NCBI GenBank assembly: GCA_028622995.1
Contig: JAJQJQ010000020.1
Coordinates: forward strand, 1,240,001 to 1,304,000
Length of the DNA: 64,000 bases
From: Panagrolaimus kolymaensis
Taxonomy: Eukaryota > Nematoda > Chromadorea > Rhabditida > Panagrolaimidae
Direction: 5' to 3'
Both the position numbers and the translations under genes were made by a program. Of the stretch, positions 38,391 to 52,476 are shown in pieces; within the stretch, counting starts at the first letter, position 1; each line of letters starts with the position of its first letter. Below the pieces are notes generated by a model, which had not been told where the DNA came from, ran no database searches, and saw only the letters and a program-made list of their open reading frames with translations.

Positions 38391-41300
38391 TGCCTTTCAA
38401 GAGGTCAAATGTTTAAGATAAAATTATTAGAAAAATATTTAAAAAAACAGCTAAAATTTATTCTTCGGATCCTGTTCGACTTCAACCAATTCGTTCGATT
38501 AATTTACTAACTGTATTGCCTTTCAAGAGGTCAAATGTTTAAGATAAAATTATTAGAAAAATATATAAAAAAACCAGCTAAAATTTATTCTTCGGATCCT
38601 GTTCGACTTCAACCAATTCGTTCGATTAATTTACTAACTGTATTGCCTTTCAAGAGGTCAAATGTTTAAGATAAAATTATTAGAAAAATATATAAAAAAA
38701 CCAGCTAAAATTTATTCTTCGGATCCTGTTCGACTTCAACCAATTCGTTCGATTAATTTACTAACTGTATTGCCTTTCAAGAGGTCAAATGTTTAAGATA
38801 AAATTATTAGAAAAATATTTAAAAAAACAGCTAAAATTTATTCTTCGGATCCTGTTCGACTTCAACGAATTCGTTCGATTAATTTACTAACTGTATTGCC
38901 TTTCTAGAGATCCAATATTTCAGACAAATAAAAAAAATATATAAAATAACCAGCTAAAATTTATTCTTCGGATCCTGTTCGACTTCAACCAATTCGTTCG
39001 ATTAATTTACTAACTGTATTGCATTTCTAGAGATCCAATATTTCAGACAAATAAAAAAAATATATAAAAAAACCAGCTAAAATTTATTCTTCGGATCCTG
39101 TTCGACTTCAACCAATTCGTTCGATTAATTTACTAACTGTATTGCCTTTCTAGAGATCCAATATTTCAGACAAATAAAAAAAATATATAAAAAAACCAGC
39201 TAAAATTTATTCTTCGGATCCTGTTCGACTTCAACCAATTCGTTCGATTAATTTACTAACTGTATTGCCTTTCTAGAGATCCAATATTTCAGACAAATAA
39301 AAAAAATATATAAAAAAACCAGCTAAAATTTATTCTTCGGAACCTGTTCGACTTCAACCAATTCGTTCGATTAATTTACTAACTGTATTGCCTTTCAAGA
39401 GGTCAAATGTTTAAGATAAAATTATTAGAAAAATATTTAAAAAAACAGCTAAAATTTATTCTTCGGATCCTGTTCGACTTCAACGAATTCGTTCGATTAA
39501 TTTACTAACTGTATTGCCTTTCTAGAGATCCAATATTTCAGACAAATAAAAAAAATATATAAAATAACCAGCTAAAATTTATTCTTCGGATCCTGTTCGA
39601 CTTCAACCATTTCGTTCGATTAATTTACTAACTGTATTGCCTTTCTAGAGATCCAATATTTCAGACAAATAAAAAAAATATATAAAAAAACCAGCTAAAA
39701 TTTATTCTTCGGATCCTGTTCGACTTCAACCAATTCGTTCGATTAATTTACTAACTGTATTGCCTTTCTAGAGATCCAATATTTCAGACAAATAAAAAAA
39801 ATATATAAAATAACCAGCTAAAATTTATTCTTCGGATCCTGTTCGACTTCAACCAATTCGTTCGATTAATTTACTAACTGTATTGCCTTTCAAGAGGTCA
39901 AATGTTTAAGATAAAATTATTAGAAAAATATTTAAAAAAACAGCTAAAATTTATTCTTCGGATCCTGTTCGACTTCAACGAATTCGTTCGATTAATTTAC
40001 TAACTGTATTGCCTTTCAAGAGGTCAAATGTTTAAGATAAAATTATTAGAAAAATATATAAAAAAACCAGCTAAAATTTATTCTTCGGATCCTGTTCGAC
40101 TTCAACGAATTCGTTCGATTAATTTACTAACTGTATTGCCTTTCAAGAGGTCAAATGTTTAAGATAAAATTATTAGAAAAATATATAAAAAAACCAGCTA
40201 AAATTTATTCTTCGGATCCTGTTCGACTTCAACCAATTCGTTCGATTAATTTACTAACTGTATTGCCTTTCAAGAGGTCAAATGTTTAAGATAAAATTAT
40301 TAGAAAAATATTTAAAAAAACAGCTAAAATTTATTCTTCGGATCCTGTTCGACTTCAACGAATTCGTTCGATTAATTTACTAACTGTATTGCCTTTCTAG
40401 AGATCCAATATTTCAGACAAATAAAAAAAATATATAAAAAAACCAGCTAAAATTTATTCTTCGGATCCTGTTCGACTTCAACCAGTTCGTTCGATTAGTT
40501 TACTAACTGTATTGCCTTTCTAGAGATCCAATATTTCAGACAAATAAAATATATATATAAAAAAACCAGCTAAAATTTATTCTTCGGATCCTGTTCGACT
40601 TCAACCAATTCGTTCGATTAATTTACTAACTGTATTGCCTTTCAAGTGGTCAAATGTTTAAGATAAAATTATTAGAAAAATATTTAAAAAAACAGCTAAA
40701 ATTTATTCTTCGGATCCTGTTCGACTTCAACGAATTCGTTCGATTAATTTACTAACTGTATTGCCTTTCTAGAGATCCAATATTTCAGACAAATAAAAAA
40801 AATATATAAAAAAACCAGCTAAAATTTATTCTTCGGATCCTGTTCGACTTCAACCAATTCGTTCGATTAATTTACTAACTGTATTGCCTTTCTAGAGATC
40901 CAATATTTCAGACAAATAAAAAAAATATATAAAAAAACCAGCTAAAATTTATTCTTCGGATCCTGTTCGACTTCAACCAATTCGTTCGATTAATTTACTA
41001 ACTGTATTGCCTTTCAAGAGGTCAAATGTTTAAGATAAAATTATTAGAAAAATATTTAAAAAAACAGCTAAAATTTATTCTTCGGATCCTGTTCGACTTC
41101 AACCAATTCGTTCGATTAATTTACTAACTGTATTGCCTTTCAAGAGGTCAAATGTTTAAGATAAAATTATTAGAAAAATATATAAAAAAACCAGCTAAAA
41201 TTTATTCTTCGGATCCTGTTCGACTTCAACGAATTCGTTCGATTAATTTACTAACTGTATTGCCTTTCAAGAGGTCAAATGTTTAAGATAAAATTATTAG

Positions 41301-42510
41301 AAAAATATATAAAAAAACCAGCTAAAATTTATTCTTCGGATCCTGTTCGACTTCAACCAATTCGTTCGATTAATTTACTAACTGTATTGCCTTTCAAGAG
41401 GTCAAATGTTTAAGATAAAATTATTAGAAAAATATTTAAAAAAACAGCTAAAATTTATTCTTCGGATCCTGTTCGACTTCAACGAATTCGTTCGATTAAT
41501 TTACTAACTGTATTGCCTTTCTAGAGATCCAATATTTCAGACAAATAAAAAAAATATATAAAATAACCAGCTAAAATTTATTCTTCGGATCCTGTTCGAC
41601 TTCAACCAATTCGTTCGATTAATTTACTAACTGTATTGCATTTCTAGAGATCCAATATTTCAGACAAATAAAAAAAATATATAAAAAAACCAGCTAAAAT
41701 TTATTCTTCGGATCCTGTTCGACTTCAACCAATTCGTTCGATTAATTTACTAACTGTATTGCCTTTCTAGAGATCCAATATTTCAGACAAATAAAAAAAA
41801 TATATAAAAAAACCAGCTAAAATTTATTCTTCGGATCCTGTTCGACTTCAACCAATTCGTTCGATTAATTTACTAACTGTATTGCCTTTCAAGAGGTCAA
41901 ATGTTTAAGATAAAATTATTAGAAAAATATTTAAAAAAACAGCTAAAATTTATTCTTCGGATCCTGTTCGACTTCAACGAATTCGTTCGATTAATTTACT
42001 AACTGTATTGCCTTTCTAGAGATCCAATATTTCAGACAAATAAAAAAAATATATAAAATAACCAGCTAAAATTTATTCTTCGGATCCTGTTCGACTTCAA
42101 CCATTTCGTTCGATTAATTTACTAACTGTATTGCCTTTCTAGAGATCCAATATTTCAGACAAATAAAAAAAATATATAAAAAAACCAGCTAAAATTTATT
42201 CTTCGGATCCTGTTCGACTTCAACCAATTCGTTCGATTAATTTACTAACTGTATTGCCTTTCTAGAGATCCAATATTTCAGACAAATAAAAAAAATATAT
42301 AAAATAACCAGCTAAAATTTATTCTTCGGATCCTGTTCGACTTCAACCAATTCGTTCGATTAATTTACTAACTGTATTGCCTTTCAAGAGGTCAAATGTT
42401 TAAGATAAAATTATTAGAAAAATATTTAAAAAAACAGCTAAAATTTATTCTTCGGATCCTGTTCGACTTCAACGAATTCGTTCGATTAATTTACTAACTG
42501 TATTGCCTTT
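37560..42510. repeat. 2,617-bp HOR, two tandem copies
   Basis: The ccagtt/gattag monomer recurs from 37,861 to 40,478, and 'gcatttctag' from 39,021 to 41,638, both 2,617 bp apart. 'ccatttcg' at 39,607 and 42,101 is 2,494 apart, exactly one 123-bp monomer less. The first copy has an extra cc/B monomer and a private 'cggaacctg' near 39,338. Copies are about 37,560-40,180 and 40,180-42,510, diverging at the end where copy 1 has A (40,018) and copy 2 has B (42,512). One or two c/g core differences occur between them, for example near 41,231. The unit overlaps the second 1,490-bp copy, so it arose later. Confidence 0.85.
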
Positions 42511-43204
42511 CTAGAGATCCAATATTTCAGACAAATAAAAAAAATATATAAAAAAACCAGCTAAAATTTATTCTTCGGATCCTGTTCGACTTCAACGAAT
42601 TCGTTCGATTAATTTACTAACTGTATTGCCTTTCTAGAGATCCAATATTTCAGACAAATAAAAAAAATATATAAAAAAACCAGCTAAAATTTATTCTTCG
42701 GATCCTGTTCGACTTCAACGAATTCGTTCGATTAATTTACTAACTGTATTGCCTTTCTAGAGATCCAATATTTCAGACAAATAAAAAAAATATATAAAAA
42801 AACCAGCTAAAATTTATTCTTCGGATCCTGTTCGACTTCAACCAATTCGTTCGATTAATTTACTAACTGTATTGCCTTTCTAGAGATCCAATATTTCAGA
42901 CAAATAAAAAAAATATATTAAAAAACCAGCTAAAATTTATTCTTCGGATCCTGTTCGACTTCAACCAATTCGTTCGATTAATTTACTAACTGTATTGCCT
43001 TTCTAGAGATCCAATATTTCAGACAAATAAAAAAAATATATAAAAAAACCAGCTAAAATTTATTCTTCGGATCCTGTTCGACTTCAACCAATTCGTTCGA
43101 TTAATTTACTAACTGTATTGCCTTTCAAGAGGTCAAATGTTTAAGATAAAATTATTAGAAAAATATTTAAAAAAACAGCTAAAATTTATTCTTCGGATCC
43201 TGTT

Positions 43205-43970
43205 CGACTTCAACGAATTCGTTCGATTAATTTACTAACTGTATTGCCTTTCAAGAGGTCAAATGTTTAAGATAAAATTATTAGAAAAATATATAAAAAA
43301 ACCAGCTAAAATTTATTCTTCGGATCCTGTTCGACTTCATCCAATTCGTTCGATTAATTTACTAACTGTATTGCCTTTCAAGAGGTCAAATGTTTAAGAT
43401 AAAATTATTAGAAAAATATATAAAAAAACCAGCTAAAATTTATTCTTCGGATCCTGTTCGACTTCAACCAATTCGTTCGATTAATTTACTAACTGTATTG
43501 CCTTTCAAGAGGTCAAATGTTTAAGATAAAATTATTAGAAAAATATTTAAAAAAACAGCTAAAATTTATTCTTCGGATCCTGTTCGACTTCAACGAATTC
43601 GTTCGATTAATTTACTAACTGTATTGCCTTTCAAGAGGTCAAATGTTTAAGATAAAATTATTAGAAAAATATATAAAAAAACCAGCTAAAATTTATTCTT
43701 CGGATCCTGTTCGACTTCATCCAATTCGTTCGATTAATTTACTAACTGTATTGCCTTTCAAGAGGTCAAATGTTTAAGATATAATTATTAGAAAAATATA
43801 TAAAAAAACCAGCTAAAATTTATTCTTCGGATCCTGTTCGACTTCAACCAATTCGTTCGATTAATTTACTAACTGTATTGCCTTTCAAGAGGTCAAATGT
43901 TTAAGATAAAATTATTAGAAAAATATTTAAAAAAACAGCTAAAATTTATTCTTCGGATCCTGTTCGACTT
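43205..43970. repeat. 380-bp trimer HOR marked by cttcatcc
   Basis: The core change 'gacttcatccaattc' starts at 43,331 and 43,711, 380 bp apart (126+127+127). The repeated unit is a cg core with A' linker, the catcc core with A', and a cc core with A. The second copy has a private 'gatataattatta' in its linker near 43,780. In this unit a cg core is followed by an aagagg linker, which is uncommon in the window. Confidence 0.82.
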
Positions 43971-46421
43971 CAACGAATTCGTTCGATTAATTTACTAACT
44001 GTATTGCCTTTCTAGAGATCCAATATTTCAGACAAATAAAAAAAATATATAAAAAAACAGCTAAAATTTATTCTTCGGATCCTGTTCGACTTCAACGAAT
44101 TCGTTCGATTAATTTACTAACTGTATTGCCTTTCTAGAGATCCAATATTTCAGACAAATAAAAAAAATATATAAAAAAACCAGCTAAAATTTATTCTTCG
44201 GATCCTGTTCGACTTCAACGAATTCGTTCGATTAATTTACTAACTGTATTGCCTTTCTAGAGATCCAATATTTCAGACAAATAAAAAAAATATATAAAAA
44301 AACCAGCTAAAATTTATTCTTCGGATCCTGTTCGACTTCAACGAATTCGTTCGATTAATTTACTAACTGTATTGCCTTTCTAGAGATCCAATATTTCAGA
44401 CAAATAAAAAAAATATATAAAATAACCAGCTAAAATTTATTCTTCGGATCCTGTTCGACTTCAACCAATTCGTTCGATTAATTTACTAACTGTATTGCCT
44501 TTCTAGAGATCCAATATTTCAGACAAATAAAAAAAATATATAAAAAAACCAGCTAAAATTTATTCTTCGGATCCTGTTCGACTTCAACCAATTCGTTCGA
44601 TTAATTTACTAACTGTATTGCCTTTCAAGAGGTCAAAAGTTTAAGATAAAATTATTAGAAAAATATTTAAAAAAACAGCTAAAATTTATTCTTCGGATCC
44701 TGTTCGACTTCAACGAATTCGTTCGATTAATTTACTAACTGTATTGCCTTTCTAGAGATCCAATATTTCAGACAAATAAAAAAAATATATAAAAAAACCA
44801 GCTAAAATTTATTCTTCGGATCCTGTTCGACTTCAACGAATTCGTTCGATTAATTTACTAACTGTATTGCCTTTCTAGAGATCCAATATTTCAGACAAAT
44901 AAAAAAAATATATAAAAAAACCAGCTAAAATTTATTCTTCGGATCCTGTTCGACTTCAACGAATTCGTTCGATTAATTTACTAACTGTATTGCCTTTCTA
45001 GAGATCCAATATTTCAGACAAATAAAAAAAATATATAAAAAAACCAGCTAAAATTTATTCTTCGGATCCTGTTCGACTTCAACCAATTCGTTCGATTAAT
45101 TTACTAACTGTATTGCCTTTCAAGAGGTCAAATGTTTAAGATAAAATTATTAGAAAAATATATAAAAAAACCAGCTAAAATTTATTCTTCGGATCCTGTT
45201 CGACTTCAACCAATTCGTTCGATTAATTTACTAACTGTATTGCCTTTCTAGAGATCCAATATTTCAGACAAATAAAAAAAATATATAAAAAAACCAGCTA
45301 AAATTTATTCTTCGGATCCTGTTCGACTTCAACGAATTCGTTCGATTAATTTACTAACTGTATTGCCTTTCTAGAGATCCAATATTTCAGACAAATAAAA
45401 AAAATATATAAAAAAACCAGCTAAAATTTATTCTTCGGATCCTGTTCGACTTCAACGAATTCGTTCGATTAATTTACTAACTGTATTGCCTTTCTAGAGA
45501 TCCAATATTTCAGACAAATAAAAAAAATATATAAAAAAACCAGCTAAAATTTATTCTTCGGATCCTGTTCGACTTCAACCAATTCGTTCGATTAATTTAC
45601 TAACTGTATTGCCTTTCAAGAGGTCAAATGTTTAAGATAAAATTATTAGAAAAATATATAAAAAAACCAGCTAAAATTTATTCTTCGGATCCTGTTCGAC
45701 TTCAACCAATTCGTTCGATTAATTTACTAACTGTATTGCCTTTCTAGAGATCCAATATTTCAGACAAATAAAAAAAATATATAAAAAAACCAGCTAAAAT
45801 TTATTCTTCGGATCCTGTTCGACTTCAACGAATTCGTTCGATTAATTTACTAACTGTATTGCCTTTCTAGAGATCCAATATTTCAGACAAATAAAAAAAA
45901 TATATAAAAAAACCAGCTAAAATTTATTCTTCGGATCCTGTTCGACTTCAACCAATTCGTTCGATTAATTTACTAACTGTATTGCCTTTCAAGAGGTCAA
46001 ATGTTTAAGATAAAATTATTAGAAAAATATATAAAAAAACCAGCTAAAATTTATTCTTCGGATCCTGTTCGACTTCAACCAATTCGTTCGATTAATTTAC
46101 TAACTGTATTGCCTTTCAAGAGGTCAAATGTTTAAGATAAAATTATTAGAAAAATATATAAAAAAACCAGCTAAAATTTATTCTTCGGATCCTGTTCGAC
46201 TTCAACCAATTCGTTCGATTAATTTACTAACTGTATTGCCTTTCAAGAGGTCAAATGTTTAAGATAAAATTATTAGAAAAATATATAAAAAAACCAGCTA
46301 AAATTTATTCTTCGGATCCTGTTCGACTTCAACCAATTCGTTCGATTAATTTACTAACTGTATTGCCTTTCAAGAGGTCAAATGTTTAAGATAAAATTAT
46401 TAGAAAAATATATAAAAAAAC

Positions 46422-46915
46422 CAGCTAAAATTTATTCTTCGGATCCTGTTCGACTTCAACCAATTCGTTCGATTAATTTACTAACTGTATTGCCTTTCAA
46501 GAGGTCAAATGTTTAAGATAAATAAAAAAAATATATAAAAAAACCAGCTTAAATTTATTCTTCGGATCCTGTTCGACTTCAACGAATTCGTTCGATTAAT
46601 TTACTAACTGTATTGCCTTTCTAGAGATCCAATATTTCAGACAAATAAAAAAAATATATAAAAAAACCAGCTAAAATTTATTCTTCGGATCCTGTTCGAC
46701 TTCAACCAATTCGTTCGATTAATTTACTAACTGTATTGCCTTTCAAGAGGTCAAATGTTTAAGATAAATAAAAAAAATATATAAAAAAACCAGCTTAAAT
46801 TTATTCTTCGGATCCTGTTCGACTTCAACGAATTCGTTCGATTAATTTACTAACTGTATTGCCTTTCTAGAGATCCAATATTTCAGACAAATAAAAAAAA
46901 TATATAAAAAAACCA
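46422..46915. repeat. A-front/B-tail recombinant linkers in a 246-bp dimer
   Basis: Two monomers have a linker that starts like A ('aagaggtcaaatgtttaag') and switches to B after 'ataaat' ('ataaaaaaaatatataaa'), giving 123 bp instead of 126-127. Both precede a core starting 'cagcttaaat', at 46,545 and 46,791, 246 bp apart, so the recombinant was duplicated with one neighbour. A similar recombinant, with a longer A tract, precedes 3,011. The breakpoint lies at the 'gataaa' versus 'gacaaat' position shared by both linkers. Confidence 0.85.
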
Positions 46916-47750
46916 GCTAAAATTTATTCTTCGGATCCTGTTCGACTTCAACGAATTCGTTCGATTAATTTACTAACTGTATTGCCTTTCTAGAGATCCA
47001 ATATTTCAGACAAATAAAAAAAATATTTAAAAAACCAGCTAAAATTTATTCTTCGGATCCTGTTCGACTTCAACGAATTCGTTCGATTAATTTACTAACT
47101 GTATTGCCTTTCTAGAGATCCAATATTTCAGACAAATAAAAAAACCAGCTAAAATTTATTCTTCGGATCCTGTTCGACTTCAACGAATTCGTTCGATTAA
47201 TTTACTAACTGTATTGCCTTTCTAGAGATCCAATATTTCAGACAAATAAAAAAAATATATAAAAAAACCAGCTAAAATTTATTCTTCGGATCCTGTTCGA
47301 CTTCAACCAATTCGTTCGATTAATTTACTAACTGTATTGCCTTTCAAGAGGTCAAATGTTTAAGATAAAATTATTAGAAAAATATTTAAAAAAACAGCTA
47401 AAATTTATTCTTCGGATCCTGTTCGACTTCAACGAATTCGTTCGATTAATTTACTAACTGTATTGCCTTTCTAGAGATCCAATATTTCAGACAAATAAAA
47501 AAAATATATAAAAAAACCAGCTAAAATTTATTCTTCGGATCCTGTTCGACTTCAACGAATTCGTTCGATTAATTTACTAACTGTATTGCCTTTCTAGAGA
47601 TCCAATATTTCAGACAAATAAAAAAAATATTTAAAAAACCAGCTAAAATTTATTCTTCGGATCCTGTTCGACTTCAACGAATTCGTTCGATTAATTTACT
47701 AACTGTATTGCCTTTCTAGAGATCCAATATTTCAGACAAATAAAAAAACC
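46914..47750. repeat. 604-bp HOR containing 122- and 110-bp short monomers
   Basis: A cg/B monomer with 'tatttaaaaaacc' end (46,914-47,035, 122 bp) is followed by a cg/B monomer lacking 13 bp of linker (47,036-47,145, 110 bp). The pair recurs 604 bp on, with short-monomer ends at 47,146 and 47,750. The period equals 122+110+123+126+123. The 13 missing bases lie between the two A tracts of linker B, as expected from slippage or exchange between them. Confidence 0.9.
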
Positions 47751-49619
47751 AGCTAAAATTTATTCTTCGGATCCTGTTCGACTTCAACCAATTCGTTCGA
47801 TTAATTTACTAACTGTATTGCCTTTCAAGAGGTCAAATGTTTAAGATAAAATTATTAGAAATATATATAAAAAAACCAGCTAAAATTTATTCTTCGGATC
47901 CTGTTCGACTTCAACCAATTCGTTCGATTAATTTACTAACTGTATTGCCTTTCTAGAGATCCAATATTTCAGACAAATAAAAAAAATATATAAAAAAACC
48001 AGCTAAAATTTATTCTTCGGATCCTGTTCGACTTCAACCAATTCGTTCGATTAATTTACTAACTGTATTGCCTTTCAAGAGGTCAAATGTTTAAGATAAA
48101 ATTATTAGAAAAATATATAAAAAAACCAGCTAAAATTTATTCTTCGGATCCTGTTCGACTTCAACCAATTCGTTCGATTAATTTACTAACTGTATTGCCT
48201 TTCTAGAGATCCAATATTTCAGACAAATAAAAAAAATATATAAAAAAACCAGCTAAAATTTATTCTTCGGATCCTGTTCGACTTCAACGAATTCGTTCGA
48301 TTAATTTACTAACTGTATTGCCTTTCTAGAGATCCAATATTTCAGACAAATAAAAAAAATATATAAAAAAACCAGCTAAAATTTATTCTTCGGATCCTGT
48401 TCGACTTCAACCAATTCGTTCGATTAATTTACTAACTGTATTGCCTTTCAAGAGGTCAAATGTTTAAGATAAAATTATTAGAAAAATATATAAAAAAACC
48501 AGCTAAAATTTATTCTTCGGATCCTGTTCGACTTCAACCAATTCGTTCGATTAATTTACTAACTGTATTGCCTTTCTAGAGATCCAATATTTCAGACAAA
48601 TAAAAAAAATATATAAAAAAACCAGCTAAAATTTATTCTTCGGATCCTGTTCGACTTCAACCAATTCGTTCGATTAATTTACTAACTGTATTGCCTTTCT
48701 AGAGATCCAATATTTCAGACAAATAAAAAAAATATATAAAAAAACCAGCTAAAATTTATTCTTCGGATCCTGTTCGACTTCAACCAATTCGTTCGATTAA
48801 TTTACTAACTGTATTGCCTTTCAAGAGGTCAAATGTTTAAGATAAAATTATTAGAAAAATATATAAAAAAACCAGCTAAAATTTATTCTTCGGATCCTGT
48901 TCGACTTCAACCAATTCGTTCGATTAATTTACTAACTGTATTGCCTTTCAAGAGGTCAAATGTTTAAGATAAAATTATTAGAAAAATATTTAAAAAAACA
49001 GCTAAAATTTATTCTTCGGATCCTGTTCGACTTCAACGAATTCGTTCGATTAATTTACTAACTGTATTGCCTTTCTAGAGATCCAATATTTCAGACAAAT
49101 AAAAAAAATATATAAAAAAACCAGCTAAAATTTATTCTTCGGATCCTGTTCGACTTCAACCAATTCGTTCGATTAATTTACTAACTGTATTGCCTTTCTA
49201 GAGATCCAATATTTCAGACAAATAAAAAAAATATATAAAAAAACCAGCTAAAATTTAGTCTTCGGATCCTGTTCGACTTCAACCAATTCGTTCGATTAAT
49301 TTACTAACTGTATTGCCTTTCAAGAGGTCAAATGTTTAAGATAAAATTATTAGAAAAATATATAAAAAAACCAGCTAAAATTTATTCTTCGGATCCTGTT
49401 CGACTTCAACCAATTCGTTCGATTAATTTACTAACTGTATTGCCTTTCAAGAGGTCAAATGTTTAAGATAAAATTATTAGAAAAATATTTAAAAAAACAG
49501 CTAAAATTTATTCTTCGGATCCTGTTCGACTTCAACGAATTCGTTCGATTAATTTACTAACTGTATTGCCTTTCTAGAGATCCAATATTTCAGACAAATA
49601 AAAAAAATATATAAAAAAA

Positions 49620-52476
49620 CCAGCTAAAATTTATTCTTCGGATCCTGTTCGACTTCAACCAATTCGTTCGATTAATTTACTAACTGTATTGCCTTTAAAG
49701 AGGTCAAATGTTTAAGATAAAATTATTAGAAAAATATATAAAAAAACCAGCTAAAATTTATTCTTCGGATCCTGTTCGACTTCAACCAATTCGTTCGATT
49801 AATTTACTAACTGTATTGCCTTTCAAGAGGTCAAATGTTTAAGATAAAATTATTAGAAAAATATTTAAAAAAACAGCTAAAATTTATTCTTCGGATCCTG
49901 TTCGACTTCAACCAATTCGTTCGATTAATTTACTAACTGTATTGCCTTTCTAGAGATCCAATATTTCAGACAAATAAAATATATATATAAAAAAACCAGC
50001 TAAAATTTATTCTTCGGATCCTGTTCGACTTCAACCAATTCGTTCGATTAATTTACTAACTGTATTGCCTTTCTAGAGATCCAATATTTCAGACAAATAA
50101 AAAAAATATATAAAAAAACCAGCTAAAATTTATTCTTCGGATCCTGTTCGACTTCAACCAATTCGTTCGATTAATTTACTAACTGTATTGCCTTTCTAGA
50201 GATCCAATATTTCAGACAAATAAAAAAAATATATAAAAAAACCAGCTAAAATTTATTCTTCGGATCCTGTTCGACTTCAACCAATTCGTTCGATTAATTT
50301 ACTAACTGTATTGCCTTTCTAGAGATCCAATATTTCAGACAAATAAAATATATATATAAAAAAACCAGCTAAAATTTATTCTTCGGATCCTGTTCGACTT
50401 CAACCAATTCGTTCGATTAATTTACTAACTGTATTGCCTTTCTAGAGATCCAATATTTCAGACAAATAAAAAAAATATATAAAAAAACCAGCTAAAATTT
50501 ATTCTTCGGATCCTGTTCGACTTCAACCAATTCGTTCGATTAATTTACTAACTGTATTGCCTTTCAAGAGGTCAAATGTTTAAGATAAAATTATTAGAAA
50601 AATATTTAAAAAAACAGCTAAAATTTATTCTTCGGATCCTGTTCGACTTCAACGAATTCGTTCGATTAATTTACTAACTGTATTGCCTTTCTAGAGATCC
50701 AATATTTCAGACAAATAAAATATATATATAAAAAAACCAGCTAAAATTTATTCTTCGGATCCTGTTCGACTTCAACCAATTCGTTCGATTAATTTACTAA
50801 CTGTATTGCCTTTCTAGAGATCCAATATTTCAGACAAATAAAAAAAATATATAAAAAAACCAGCTAAAATTTATTCTTCGGATCCTGTTCGACTTCAACC
50901 AATTCGTTCGATTAATTTACTAACTGTATTGCCTTTCTAGAGATCCAATATTTCAGACAAATAAAAAAAATATATAAAAAAACCAGCTAAAATTTATTCT
51001 TCGGATCCTGTTCGACTTCAACCAATTCGTTCGATTAATTTACTAACTGTATTGCCTTTCTAGAGATCCAATATTTCAGACAAATAAAAAAAATATATAA
51101 AAAAACCAGCTAAAATTTATTCTTCGGATCCTGTTCGACTTCAACCAATTCGTTCGATTAATTTACTAACTGTATTGCCTTTCTAGAGATCCAATATTTC
51201 AGACAAATAAAATATATATATAAAAAAACCAGCTAAAATTTATTCTTCGGATCCTGTTCGACTTCAACGAATTCGTTCGATTAATTTACTAACTGTATTG
51301 CCTTTCTAGAGATCCAATATTTCAGACAAATAAAAAAAATATATAAAAAAACCAGCTAAAATTTATTCTTCGGATCCTGTTCGACTTCAACCAATTCGTT
51401 CGATTAATTTACTAACTGTATTGCCTTTCAAGAGGTCAAATGTTTAAGATAAAATTATTAGAAAAATATTTAAAAAAACAGCTAAAATTTATTCTTCGGA
51501 TCCTGTTCGACTTCAACGAATTCGTTCGATTAATTTACTAACTGTATTGCCTTTCTAGAGATCCAATATTTCAGACAAATAAAAAAAATATATAAAAAAA
51601 CCAGCTAAAATTTATTCTTCGGATCCTGTTCGACTTCAACCAATTCGTTCGAATAATTTACTAACTGTATTGCCTTTCTAGAGATCCAATATTTCAGACA
51701 AATAAAAAAAATATATAAAAAAACCAGCTAAAATTTATTCTTCGGATCCTGTTCGACTTCAACCAATTCGTTCGATTAATTTACTAACTGTATTGCCTTT
51801 CAAGAGGTCAAATGTTTAAGATAAAATTATTAGAAAAATATTTAAAAAAACAGCTAAATTTTATTCTTCGGATCCTGTTCGACTTCAACGAATTCGTTCG
51901 ATTAATTTACTAACTGTATTGCCTTTCTAGAGATCCAATATTTCAGACAAATAAAAAAAATATATAAAAAAACCAGCTAAAATTTATTCTTCGGATCCTG
52001 TTCGACTTCAACCAATTCGTTCGATTAATTTACTAACTGTATTGCCTTTCAAGAGGTCAAATGTTTAAGATAAAATTATTAGAAAAATATATAAAAAAAC
52101 CAGCTAAAATTTATTCTTCGGATCCTGTTCGACTTCAACCAATTCGTTCGATTAATTTACTAACTGTATTGCCTTTCAAGAGGTCAAATGTTTAAGATAA
52201 AATTATTAGAAAAATATTTGAAAAAACAGCTAAAATTTATTCTTCGGATCCTGTTCGACTTCAACGAATTCGTTCGATTAATTTACTAACTGTATTGCCT
52301 TTCTAGAGATCCAATATTTCAGACAAATAAAAAAAATATATAAAAAAACCAGCTAAAATTTATTCTTCGGATCCTGTTCGACTTCAACCAATTCGTTCGA
52401 TTAATTTACTAACTGTATTGCCTTTCAAGAGGTCAAATGTTTAAGATAAAATTATTAGAAAAATATATAAAAAAAC
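49620..52476. repeat. Mosaic segment: tttaaagagg, tatatatata and gaataat module
   Basis: In order this segment has a tttaaagagg A' linker near 49,693, tatatatata B linkers at 49,972, 50,341, 50,713 and 51,205, a gaataat core at about 51,650, a cc/A monomer, an 'aaattttatt' cg core near 51,855, then cc/A' and cc/A. The last three steps match 57.6-58.2 kb and in part 10.5-10.8 kb. The earlier part matches 5.8-6.9 and 9.6-10.2 kb with extra B monomers. A private 'tttagtcttcgg' lies near 49,256. Confidence 0.72.
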
